The notes beneath the pieces are model-generated. The model did no database searches and was not told where the DNA came from. It saw only the letters and a list, made by a program, of their open reading frames with translations. 64,000 nt of DNA from the NCBI GenBank assembly GCA_012064415.1, contig SSNU01000144.1, positions 175,084 through 239,083 on the forward strand, read 5' to 3'. This DNA comes from Gyrodactylus bullatarudis. Taxonomy: Eukaryota > Platyhelminthes > Monogenea > Gyrodactylidea > Gyrodactylidae. Below, in pieces: positions 24,969 to 36,607 of this stretch. The stretch's first letter is position 1, and every line of letters begins with the position of its first letter. The position numbers were made by a program, and so were the translations under genes.

Positions 24969-27900
24969 TTAACATCCCATAAGCTGGTCTGGTCTCTCTG
25001 ATATGGTCTCATCATAATTTTCAGGTAATATTCTGTATCTGATAACAAATCTAGGTCGGGCCTGCTCACCTCTGTATATAACATATTCGGAATAGTTGAG
25101 GCCGCTACCGGGTGCACCTGTAACAGAATGATGACCCGGAGGAGCATGTGCCAGTTTCACAGAGTTGTAATGAACAAATGTCTTGCCCAGTGCAACTAAG
25201 CACACGAGTAGACTACGCTCACACTGATAACAGTCGGGATTTTGATGAACAGGGCATCCTGCTCCACCGATGCCAAAAACGTACTGATTAGACTTTGACG
25301 ACATGTCGGCAAAATAGATGCCAGCCCCAAACATTCCTCCAATATTGGCATGTCTCTCATCGAAACCCTTTGTGATTATTGAATTAATAAAAGGACTGCC
25401 ATGGAATAATAGTTTTTCATTAGCGAAATTATTGTTTTCTTCCATAATTTGTTTTTTTCTGAATTTGTACTCGCATAAATTCTTGTCATTCTCAATCATG
25501 TCAATGGTCAGGATACGGTACTTTGAAAAGGTATTCTTGTTGGGACCATGACTTCGAATGGTTTTCTGCATCATGTCCTCGATAAATTTATAATTCACAT
25601 CAGAGGGATCACATCTATGAAGTGTAGTTACAGCTTTACTCGAAGCTATGGGCAAAAGAATCGTTTTGTCAGGACCATGTTCACAGGAGAGCTTTCTTGC
25701 GTGATTGAGAATCTTGTGGCGATCACCGAATTTCTCAATGCCGAGCTCTTTCAAATCGTGATCACCCATGTTGATAATGATTGAGGGGGTGACTTTTTCT
25801 CTTTCAAACAAATCAAAATAGTGTAGGAGGTCTAGTGAGCCTAGGAAGTCCCAGAGGTTGAACCCATCTAAATCAGCGAGTAGAGAAATATCACTTGATG
25901 AAACAACATCATCAGACTGAGGAGGTTTAGAGATAACTGGAATATCATTTTTGTCGACAACAATATCATGGAATAATGCCTTAATGTCTTCAGCTGTGGC
26001 TAGATCAATGGGAGTCTTGCCGTCGTGATTTGTCTTTAAGGGATCAGCACCACAAGACAAAAGTTGCGAGCAAATCTGAGTCCTACCCTTCTGGGAGGCT
26101 TCATGAAGGGGTGTGAAGCCCCAGTTATCTTGAGCATTGACATTAGCATTATGTTTGATTAAAAGTGTGACAATATTGATATGACCATAGCTACAGGCAT
26201 TGTGAAGGGGTATAAGTCCCCCCTTATCCCTGGCATTGACGTTAGCACCGTTCTCAAGAAGATATTCAACAATATCAATGTGATTATAGCCAGCAGCCAG
26301 GTGAAGGGGAGTGGAATTCCTACCTTGAGAGTCTCGGCAATCACGTTGAGAGGGATTCCAAAGAGCCTTGATCCTGGCCAAGTTGCCCGATCTTGCTGCT
26401 ATGAGAAGTTGAGATGGGCTACTGAGGAGGTTGGTGACTTCTGTAGTGGGATTCTCCCACAGATCATAGGGAGTCTTTCCATGGCCATTGATTCTGGAAA
26501 TATCAGCCCCATTCTCAATGAGAATGCGACAAACTTCCAGTTTTTTCTTCAATGAAGCCTCGTGGAGAGAAGTGAAGCCCATATGGTCGGGCTTATTCAC
26601 ATCAGACCCATGTCTTATGAGAAGCTTGACCATTTTAGTATGACCATAACTACAGGCATTGTGAAGGGGTATGAGGCCAATGTTGTCTTGAACGTCAACT
26701 CTGGCCTTGTTTTTAATGAGAAACTCTGCAATTTTGATACGATTGTACCCAGCGGCAAAGTGGAGAGCAGTAGACTCTCTGCCTTTCTCATCGCCAGTAT
26801 TAATAAAATGTTCAACGCTCTCTGGGGATGATACCTCCTGGACTCGGGATATTATTTGAACAACCAATTCGAGAAAGCCTTGACGACAAAAGTCATAGAG
26901 GTATTGAAGCAAAGAGGGCTGATTTAACTAGGAGTAAAGGAGAGAGGTTTTGATCAAATTAGTTCATTCAAATACATAACAAGGAACATACCGGTTTACG
27001 AGAGATGGTGGTTTTTATCAAGCTATTTTGACTGTCATTCTGATTTGTATAAGGAAAAGACTTGATTGACATTTTATCGAAAATGGGTGCAATGAAATTT
27101 TTAGCTCCAGCATAATACCTAACAATATCCCTAGCCGTTAGGCCGATATTGTTCTTGACGTCAATATTGATCTCAGGTCTATGCATAATGATCAATTCGA
27201 TTAGACGACTGCGACAACTTCCAATTCTCTCCTTGTCATGGAAAGAGGGCCTTGTCAACAGATGGAAATTAGAACTTAAAGGCATTTATTGGAATGTAAT
27301 AGACGAATTATTACTCACGGAATATCACAGAGAGAATGAAGGATAGTGTTGCCAGTCACACTGTTTTTATACTCGAATAGGTCAAAGTTGAAGCCGGATT
27401 TAGTCTTGAACGTCTTGGAAATAACAGCGAATAGGAGGAAACGATCCAAGTAAGATGTATTATAAAGGGAATTTTTGAGTCTATTATAGTCCATAATGGA
27501 ATTGATATCTTCGTAATTCTCATAAATTCCATCTATTAACTTGAATACTTTATCCTCGGTAGTCTCGTGAAGATAATCGCAGAGAGAATTTCCTTGACAA
27601 AATAATTATAAATAATAAAGATAAAGTTTTATCAAAAATTAACTAGTTTTTGTACATGAAGAAATAGAAAAAAGAATTGAAAAGAAAACACATCAAGTGT
27701 GGTAGTGCATCGTGAAAAAAAAGAAAATGAAACTTACCAATAAATTCGAAAATGATCTGATCTTTTAGTTTGGCATCTCTAGCTAGGGAATAGGCATCTT
27801 GCCCGTCGTCATTTAATAGGAAAGGATTGGCACCATGTGAAAGAAGTAGGCTACAGACCTGTTCTCTACCTTTGAAAGTAGCCTCATGAAGAGGTGTAAA

Positions 27901-28764
27901 CTGGTAGTGGTCACCAATATCAATTTGAGATTTGATCTTGGCCTCATCATTCGGGTCTGGATGATTTTTGGGATCTAATAGAATGCGACAAATTTCATAG
28001 TGTCCATAGTTACAGGCATTATGAAGGGGAATAAGACCACCGCGATCTTTGGCCAAGAAATCAGCGCCTTTAGCCAATAGATGTTTGAGAATTTTAATTC
28101 GATTATAACCTGCGGCCAGGTGAAGAGGGGTCGATTGGCGACCACCACTTGCTTGTAAGTTAATGTTTATTGGTGTTAGTAGAAATGCTACTGATTTAAA
28201 GCCTCCAGTTCTTATTGAATCATGTAGTTTTTCAATTTTATAATTTCCAGTCAAGACTTCTTTACACTCGTCCCGACTCAGCTGTAGAGGAGATTTGTCT
28301 TGTAAACTTATGGTGTTGGGATCAGCCCCTTTTTTGACAAGACACAAACAAGAACTAGGTTTATTCTTCAGAACAGCTTCATGAAGAGGAGTGTATCCCC
28401 AGAAATCTTTAAAGTCAACAATTGCACCATGATCATGAAGTAACTCTATAATTTCTACATGTCCGAATGAAGCAGCATTATGTAACGGTGTCATGTTGTT
28501 TTCATCAGTAATGTTGGGAGAAGCACCCAGACTAAGGAGATATCTAACAATATTTATTCTGCCATAACCACTAGCATAATGCAACAAGGATAATTTGAAC
28601 TTTGAGGACGAGTTTTTAGCATTAACAGATATCCCATTCTCAATATTTTCCATAACTAAGTCCAAGTTACCGGATACACATGCCTCGAATATCGGATGGA
28701 TAATAGTTATTAATTCCTTAGAGACACCAGAACTGGTGGATCTTTGGGTTTTTCTTTCAGACAT
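24969..28764 (-). CDS. TNKS: Tankyrase (ankyrin-repeat poly-ADP-ribose polymerase)
   Basis: Poly-ADP-ribosylates partners such as axin; it marks substrates held by its ankyrin clusters. Exons in transcript order: 28764-27738, 27592-27319, 27250-26992, 26918-24969; phases close to 1,169 aa, near the size of insect tankyrase. Order: ankyrin repeats through about residue 780 (many TPLHLAAGYNR and GLIPLHNAC units); a SAM domain near residues 860-920 (FNLWDFLGSLDLLHYFDLF); then the PARP domain. Catalytic H-Y-E residues are present in LLFHGSP, GAGIYFADMSS and SEYVIYRGEQ. The tankyrase-type zinc site C-x2-H-x5-C-x2-C is in CPVHQNPDCYQC. The last acceptor could instead be 12 nt upstream (26930), adding four residues. 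The start ATG is the only one upstream of the first repeats. Confidence 0.95.
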
Positions 28765-28948
28765 TAGTGTAACACCATAATAAATGTTTAGAGTAGAAAT
28801 TCATTCAAAACTGTACAAAATTTTAAATAAGCTGTATAAACAAAATTTTTTTACCGTGTAATTTTGTTTATAATTAATTATAATAGAAAATTTAACTATC
28901 GTTGTTGAAAAATCCTAAATTTCTCAAGTGCCTGTAATTTATTCATTG
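28765..28948. promoter_or_regulatory. Putative bidirectional promoter, tankyrase / CLP1
   Basis: Only 184 bp separates the tankyrase ATG (minus) and the CLP1 ATG (plus), and it must also contain both 5' UTRs. It is very AT-rich. No convincing TATA box or initiator can be singled out by eye. The arrangement is what supports the call. Confidence 0.6.
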
Positions 28949-31256
28949 ATGGAGCCCGATAAACCAAAAATAATCGAGTATAATCTTGAACCCAATTACA
29001 TGCTACGATATGAAGTTAACGATGAAATGACAATTGTACTCAAGTCTGGTAAAGCAGAAATATTTGGAAGAGAATTAGTTATTGATGTTGAATTACCTCT
29101 TGAAATTGGACACAGAGGAACTCTCATTACATTTCATGGATGCAAAGTTGAAATTCATGCTAATAATCCTACAGCTTTCACTCTTCCCATCAGCGAAGAT
29201 CAAGACATTCCCTTCATTTACATAAACATTCATGCTAATCTGGAAAAACTTAGAGAGGAAGCTTCTAAAAAGTCCGAGAGAGGTCCCAGAGTTCTTGTCG
29301 TTGGCTATGATAGTGTGGGAAAGACTACATTGTGCAAAACTCTTTTGAATTATGCCTCACGACGCGGCCATCATCCCATGTCTGTTGAGACTAATGTTGG
29401 AATGAATGAAATTTGTGTTCCAACCACAATGGCTGCCTTGGCGGTATCAAAACCCTTTGATTTGAGAGAGAAATGGCTTCTCGAAGAAGATCCTCTAGTC
29501 TATAGCTTCGGCTATACAGATCCATGTGATAATTTGAATTTATATCGAGAACAGGTTAGTAAACTTGCTGACATGGTCAATATTCGATCGGAGAATGACT
29601 CAAAAATATTCTCTAGTGGATGTATCATTAATATGGCTGGTTTCAAGAAGGACGATATTACGACATCTGTTGGAAACCAAAAAAGTATTCATGCTATACG
29701 AGCTACTGCGACAGCTTTTGAAGTGGATATTGTCATTGTTATAGAAGATGGATTTCTATGTGAATTCTTAAAAAATGACTTCCCCAGTGAGATTACCGTT
29801 ATACGAGTCCCAAAGTCTTCCGGAGTTATTACTAGAACACATGATCAGTTAATTCGCCAGAGGGATGCCCGTATTTGTTCTTATTTTCATGGAGAATCGT
29901 CTCAGAGAAGATTTCATCCACATCAGTTTACTCTGCCTATTTCCGAGGTAATTAATTTTACTGAGATATTTACCAATTTAAATTTGAAGTATTTACTGTT
30001 TCTGTTAGCCTATTAAATTATTAGCTACTTAGATTTAATCAGAATAATACAAACCTTTTACCCATGGAGGACAGAAAATAACTAACTCTCTCTCAGATGT
30101 AATTGAACAGAATCTTTTGGTTGAGTACCCTTTTTCAGGGGATGAGAGGCTTTCCCTATTTGAGTTAGTTTAAAAGAGGTTTTCTAATAAGATTTCTATA
30201 TTATGCTGATTAAATATCCTTTTATTAAACTTGAACCGGGGGTTCTGATAGAGAAATCGTCTGATAATAATTCCCCTTCGCCCTTTTCACGTTCAGGTCT
30301 TTTGCCTTCTCACGTAGATTTTTTTGGAGAAACTCATTTAATTGACTTTTTTTATATTGAGTAAATAAATCTTGATTTTTTCATAAATTTTTTGATTGTC
30401 TGGTTTTATAAATTTTGATTTCCGAATGAATTTAACTTGAGCCATTGATATTCTAAGAAGAGAGGAATTTTCTATCCTGATTTACTAGCGTTCTTACGTC
30501 TTATCGAAGATTGTGCCTCATAAAAAATGAAAGTTTGTTGAATACTGCTAACTAAAAATTCGGGTTAATTTTATGATCCTTGTGAATGAATTTTATTCAT
30601 ACAATTGATGTGTTTAATTATTTTACCCCCCCTCCTTTGTGAGTAGAAATTTTTTTTCGAGTTTAGATTTTAAAGATCACTTTTGGAGTATCTCTAAAAT
30701 AAGAACCATACTAAACATGGTATAGAAATGAACAAGGAAAAATGCTCTATCGAATGGTTCTGGTTCTTTTCACGTTTATTTCCTCAAAAGTAGTAATGAT
30801 TTCATAAAAGCAAGTGTAAAAATCAGGGGGATAACCTTTAAACAGATAATGTAGACTGTACAAGTCTTCTTTTTCAGAATGGAGATTTTCCAATCATTTA
30901 GGTTTTGATATGACCAATTTTTTAATAAAATTTTTCTTCTCCAGTTTGAGGTATTCAAAGTCGGTAGTGAAGCTGTACCAGATGCCTTATTGCCACAGGG
31001 CGCTGAGAAAGAGGAAACTTGGCGTAAAACTGTGAGTATTCCCATAACTAAAGAACTGAAAAATAAAGTTTTGGCTGTCTCTCAGTGCTGTGAACCCGAA
31101 GGGATACCATTTAGCCCGATTTATGGTCTTGTTGTCATTGTTGATGTACAAGTTGATAAGCAGACCTTTACAGCATTAGCTCCATCACCAAATAAAATAC
31201 CGAATAATTATCTTGTCCTAACATCACTTTCCTATGTTGATCCAGAGAATTTGTAA
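28949..31256 (+). CDS. CLP1: CLP1, polynucleotide 5'-kinase family; mRNA 3'-end and tRNA splicing factor
   Basis: Subunit of the pre-mRNA cleavage complex and partner of the tRNA splicing endonuclease in the nucleus; the human protein is an RNA 5'-kinase. Exons 28949-29947 and 30945-31256 give 436 aa (family ~425). The start ATG at 28949 gives MEPDKPKIIEYNLEP; no in-frame ATG precedes it nearby. The N-terminal beta domain runs to about residue 110. The P-loop VVGYDSVGKTTLCK is intact. The segment equivalent to the Walker-B motif reads SVETNVGMNEICVP, where relatives have ELDVGQG, so the metal-binding Asp is Asn here. The C-terminal domain ends TSLSYVDPENL. The single 997-nt intron holds no feature. 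AATAAA is at 31272; the 3' end faces the TBC gene. Confidence 0.93.
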
Positions 31257-31675
31257 ATATATCTCAAAAATAATAAAACCTCTTTATTTTTTCAATTATT
31301 AAAATATGTACTTTTGTAAGCATAACGTTGTAATTGAGGTTAATCGAATCAGACACGATCAAATGAGAAGAATATTAACATAATTCAAAAAATACATTTA
31401 TTTTCTTTCAATAATCACTTCAAAAATATCATCATCAGTTATTATATATATGAGTTTAATCTGTTTTATTTGATCAATTTTGATAATACTAAAATTCAGC
31501 AGTTCTCTTAGCCAATCACAATCGAGTATCGAATACAAGTTGTAGTTATGTTTTTTTCATTTATGCTTCTGTTGATGCTTTGTCAAAACAAGAAAAACCA
31601 GGATTTGTAAGATTCGTAGAAATTGGCTATGTATAGTTCACAAGAAACAAAAAAATAGTCTAGGGAAGAATTCAA
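31257..31675. other. Convergent spacer between CLP1 and the TBC gene
   Basis: Contains the CLP1 AATAAA at 31272 and a minus-strand AATAAA (TTTATT at 31397) suitable for the TBC gene, so both 3' UTRs fit. Nothing else was recognised. Confidence 0.7.
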
Positions 31676-34600
31676 TTAAATCTGCATGGTTAAATTTATC
31701 TCTGAAAAATCAATGATTGTCTCTGAGAGGAGATGAATCAGTTTTGGTTCACTAAAAACAATCTTTTGAAATCTATCAAACGACAACGGCCAAAAGTCAC
31801 CCTCTTTGCAAACAAATAGGTCCTCCAGAATAGATCGGATCAGAGATTGCAGTTCGATATCAACATCAAATGCATCCATTAACACAAGTATAGACTAAAG
31901 AGAAAGAAATAGATAGAATATGATTTATAATTATATTTACACTCAAATGGAATTCTACTCTTTTGACAGATTAATGAATTTTCTGTGACAATTAGGGCAG
32001 CCAAAATATTATCATTCTTTTATGATAATATGTAAAGAACTCTGATTAAAATGATAGCCAGCTATAGCTAATGTATTGGGACATTTTTGAGATACACTAG
32101 CGAGAACTTTCTTTCTCTCCGTCTTAATTATAAAATATTAATAAAATATGGACCCCTTTTACGATCGTAATACAATACTAAATGTAAAAAATGTTTTCAA
32201 TAGTTTGATTCTGTTTATGGTTATAAATTTATGCCTGAGACATGTATTAATAGAATCTTAAATAATTATCGCTTACCTTTTTCAAAAGCATAAAATCGTT
32301 TCTATCGATGGGAAGCAGTTTGCTAATGTCCAAGTGAAAGGTCCACCTCTCAGAGTTCCTCGAGATCATATTCACTTCACTCTCAAAGTTGAAGAATACT
32401 TTGTTATCGTTATTCTCTGATGATTCTTCATCCTTCATCTCTTCACCCTTCTCCAAGGTGCCCATATTGTCCTGATGATGATTATCTTCATCTAATCTTG
32501 TTGGCAGGCTATATGTATGATTGTCTTTGTGGTGTAGAGCGAATAGGAAGCCGAGCTTGTTAGACATTGACTTGCCCGTGATTGTGGCAAGGAACCAGAG
32601 GAATTGCTGAAAGTTGATCATGTTGTTTTTGTCAGTATCGAGAAAACTAAACACCTGAGCACAAAATCCGATTGGTATTCGTTGGAAAATTGCATTGACC
32701 AACTGAATGAATTGATCTTGATTTATGCGTCTTTGGTCGTAGATAGGCCTGACTGGGTTATGTGCCTCATTGTGTTGTAGGACTGGTAGGGGATTGTTCA
32801 AATTCTTTCCTCGCATCATAATATAATAGCTCTGGAATGTAATAACATAAATCTTAAAGCTGATAGGTTAGAATTTTGAAAAATCAAAATAATAAAAACT
32901 CGGTGAAAATATTAATTTATCTCGAGACATCAGGGGAAAAAATTGACTGTAAATAACCAAGTGAGTTTAAATCTACTGATTTCTTTTTTGTAATTAAAGA
33001 ATACACTACAATATTACGTGGGAATTTGGGATCCCACAATATTTCCCGGACTAGGCCTCAAGTTTCAAGTAGGATAGGGCCATTTCTCGAGGCTCTACAT
33101 CCCTTCTCGAAGCACTTTTATCCTTGTTAGTTTATATTCCAAATAATACAGTAATAGAATAGGTCTATTACCTTTTCTTAGTGGACTAACCTTGTAGAAC
33201 TGATAGATACTTTTGACAGTGTTTTGTTTCATTTTAACCAGGCCATCCAGGGCCAGTGAAACATCGTTCGTATCAGCCTCGTCAATATCATTAATGACAG
33301 TGAGTCGTTTAGTTATTCGCATATCATTTATACGTTGATTGGTTATCTTTGAAAAGTTTTCATAAGCATCCCTGAGTATTGTGAAGATGCCTGTCTCTTC
33401 ATTGTAGTCTGGTGTAATCGAATTGAAAAATGTCTGAAACTTTATTAGGATCTCGTGTTCTTGCTTCTCGTAGAGAATCATCTTTATATCGTCATAGAGA
33501 ATCTTGAATATCTGCAAGATGAATCTAAACATGGCCTGAGTCCCATCATAAAAGAACAAGTCCATAAAGTAAACAGCGGATCTTGGCGGAATTTTACTTA
33601 AAGAAATTAGTAAGTCTAATTTAAAGACATTACAAAATATTGATTTTTAACAAAAGTAACAAATAAGTAGAGAAGTCAAATAATGAGTAAATAAAGAGGT
33701 GTCTTTGGTTCATAATGCAGAGGTTAGTCAATATGCTCTTATTTTTTTAGATTAATTTTTAACAACACTGCAACTCAAACAATGTTTAATCTAATAAAAA
33801 CTCAAGATTTTGAGGATTTTTCCACTCAATGGGAAAATTAGCAGTGAATTTATTTCTATTTCTTACAATTTGCATGGCCTTTGCAATTTCCACAGTAAGT
33901 TTTGTTTTTAATAAATGAACCACCAACCCTCCTCAAGAATGATGATGGTGGCAATTCGATGGAGGAAGAAAAGTTCCTAAAGGAACTAGAAGATCTCCTT
34001 GAGGAATTCGACAACCTGGAATATGACGAGAGTTGGAAGAAGGAATTCCCGGTGGTATCCTTTAGGAAATGGATCAGGGACAAATTAAGGGTTGGCTTCT
34101 AACCATTCAAAATGTATTATAATATCCTTGTTTTAATGCAATATATGTATGAATGAAATAAAGTTGAAGCCTCGGAAAATTCAACTTTTTTTACATTCAA
34201 TGTATTTTTATCAAATTCGAATAATCACACGACTGTTAATTTCTTTAGGTAAAGCTCAAACATTCAAATAGTGGGAAATTGGGGCATTTTTCAAATTCCA
34301 TAAAAATGGCCAACTTTTTCTTAGATTAAACTGTTTCCAGAAACTTTGGCTCATTTAGGATCCTCTATGGAAATAATGCACTCTATAGTTTATTGCGACT
34401 TACTTGAGGAATAATGTGAGGAACCAAGAGATGGAGATCATAGAAATAACTTCCCTGGGCATTTGGTTATCCACGGGAATGTTGTCGGATTTACTCCGAG
34501 GTCTTGTTGTTGTGGGCAATGTTAACGACCGACGAATAGTATTTTCATTGGTTTGAGAAAAAAAGGCTATTATCGAGAGTTTCTTCGGGGCAGGGAATAG

Positions 34601-36459
34601 GTATGGGAAATACTCCAAGATGAGATCTAACAAGACTTCTTGGTCAACTCGGACACCGAATATCCTATTGGAGTAGTAGTCGGGGAGGAATCGTTCGCTT
34701 AGAGCTGACAATATCCAAAAGGTTTCCTCCTCTGAACAGTAGAGAAGGGCAACACTAGACACAATATTCATAGACTGACAATACCCTAAGAGATGTAAAA
34801 CTAAAATCAATCATCTTATTCAAATAGAATTTTTACTTTCATTTTCATTATGATATTAGTGATAGGAAGAGACTCAAAATTCTAATTTAAAACGAAAAGA
34901 CAAGTGTAAATTTACCAATTGATGGATTTTTATACGCGTAGGTTTTGAGAACTCGGCGAAGAGTATCGATTCCATCTCTATTATGATAAGCTTGATGTTC
35001 AGGGAATGAACGCTTTAGATCTCTCTCGATTTCATCGACAAAGAAACTCTTGTTACTACAGACTTGTTTCTGCAACTTTGGATACAAGTCCTTATTGCAT
35101 AGAATCTTGAATTAAATATTTAAAGTTATTTTCAAAGATACAATATGATGAAAAATGTAAACAAACATCCTTATTAGCCCCACTGAAATGCATCCAAAGA
35201 TGTCCACGTAGGGATTCTGGAAAACCATTGAGCACAATATTTTGAACCTCATCAAAATGATCAATCATATTCGTGTCATTACCATAGAGGACCATGTACT
35301 CATTCCATTTCTTGATACGCTGTCTCTCCTGGACAAATTCAAGAGATTTGTCCTCCAATGCAAAATTAATATCCGGATAAAGCTTTGAGTAACACCCAGA
35401 CACACCATTCTCAGATGTGGGGCAAGTTTCTATTAGTTCCTCTGCCATTTGAAGATCATTGAAATCCAAAAGTCTCGTCAGAATATCCAGCAGGTCCATG
35501 GATTTGTCCAATGCTTTAAACGTGAATGAGTTCGAATTTGTAGATATACAGACACAGTCATCAGACATTGCATCTATCTTCATCAACGTCTTCACAGACA
35601 AGGATAGTCGACACTTTTTAGACTATGAGAAATAAAATAACATTTATTATGTGGAAGGAAAATTTCGTCAAGGAAATAATAACATTTAATCAATACACTG
35701 GACTGAAATTATATTTCTTGCTCTTGAAATTCCGGATTTGTAACAGGAAGAAGTAAATGCATTCATAAAGGAGCATTCAGATCATCTACTTTTAAATTTA
35801 AAATGAAAAAAAAACTAGGTACATGACTAGTTATTGCATGATTAAGTAATGTGAAAAACTTACATTGAAACAAATGAAATCATTGAAAATGTAAAGGTCA
35901 CCACTAAACTCCAGATTTTTGAGGTATAAGAATTCACAGGAAAATTCATTTAAAAGGCTCTGTTCTTTTGATAAGTGGAACAAGTCTCGAATTGATTCAA
36001 TCTTGAACCAGTCTGCATTCCATACGTTATCTTTTTCCAAGTATAAACTACAATGTTATCTAAAACTCTGACGTACGCATCTTTGTAATATATGCTACCA
36101 CTGTAGTTATTATCGAGGAGCAGACACTGTTTCCATAAATCAACAAACTTGACAAGCGTCTTGAAGACTATATTAGGCTGATAGAATGGAATAAAGCTAA
36201 TCTGCAAAAATAACGGAAATTGAATTTACAACATCTTTGCTTGTAGTAATCTTGATAGCAAATTTGAGTTCAATTTTCTAAGGATAACAAGTTAGCTGTT
36301 AAAATTAAATACTTTAATGTCAATTAATAGGATTTTCAGATTGTTTACGAGAATGAAACTCTTGTACACGAGTACATTTTTGTCAAGAGATTTAATTTCA
36401 TCTAATTCTTTAAAAGAATTTGAGCTTACGTAGCAGTTCTGATGGAATAACTTGAGGAT
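31676..36459 (-). CDS. TBC1D8/TBC1D9-family RabGAP (GRAM, TBC, EF-hand); 5' end not found
   Basis: Predicted Rab GTPase-activating protein. Exons in transcript order: 36459-36313, 36201-36077, 36047-35864, 35622-35167, 35105-34916, 34785-34404, 33596-33191, 32831-32277, 31894-31676; frame is continuous (887 residues). Parts: remnant of a first GRAM domain; second GRAM ([14 protein letters not shown] joined to [13 protein letters not shown]); TBC domain with [17 protein letters not shown], the arginine finger [12 protein letters not shown] and the glutamine finger GYCQSMN; EF-hand-like [15 protein letters not shown] (last ligand Gln instead of Glu); and a C-terminal [19 protein letters not shown] match to the family tail. 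About 100-150 N-terminal residues expected in relatives are missing and no ATG precedes exon one. Between 36077 and 36047 the frame needs a 29-nt intron. The 807-nt intron 34403-33597 hosts another gene. Confidence 0.87.
33829..34102 (+). CDS. Small putative secreted peptide precursor, nested in a TBC-gene intron
   Basis: I do not recognise a family. Exons 33829-33894 and 33938-34102, joined across a 43-nt GTAAGT...CTCAAG intron in phase 0, give 76 aa. The first ~20 residues ([19 protein letters not shown]) form a classic signal peptide. Next comes a strongly acidic segment ([19 protein letters not shown]), then a basic amphipathic C-terminus ([14 protein letters not shown]) after a KK pair. 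This acidic-propiece, basic-tail layout is seen in antimicrobial and venom-type peptide precursors and some neuropeptide precursors, but that is analogy only. Reading through the intron hits a stop. AATAAA at 34157 is placed correctly. It lies wholly within the opposite-strand intron 33597-34403. Confidence 0.62.
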
Positions 36460-36607
36460 CTAAAATAAATTTCATTTAATACATCTGATTAATGAAACAA
36501 GATTAATCTTGTATTTTGGTCAATTATTAAAACAATTATGTGATAGTTATATAAATTCGAAAAATTAGTCAGACCAGTTTCACAGACTCATCGCAAATTG
36601 GTTCGCA
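36460..36607. promoter_or_regulatory. Short head-to-head spacer, TBC gene / ferlin
   Basis: 148 bp lie between the first recognisable TBC exon and the ferlin ATG. Either the TBC 5' exon is a very small one here or nested in ferlin introns, or the TBC gene is truncated. The spacer should include the ferlin 5' UTR and core promoter. No element could be pinpointed. Confidence 0.4.

Noticed and set aside
26181..26555. 124-codon open frame on plus strand
   Set aside because: Antisense shadow of tankyrase ankyrin repeats; no independent splice or polyadenylation context.
28928..28948. Upstream extension of CLP1 beginning at GTG 28928
   Set aside because: No ATG there. The ATG at 28949 gives a protein that aligns with the family start.
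33856..34083. 75-codon Ser-rich open frame on minus strand
   Set aside because: Antisense shadow of the nested peptide gene, and it does not join any TBC exon in phase.
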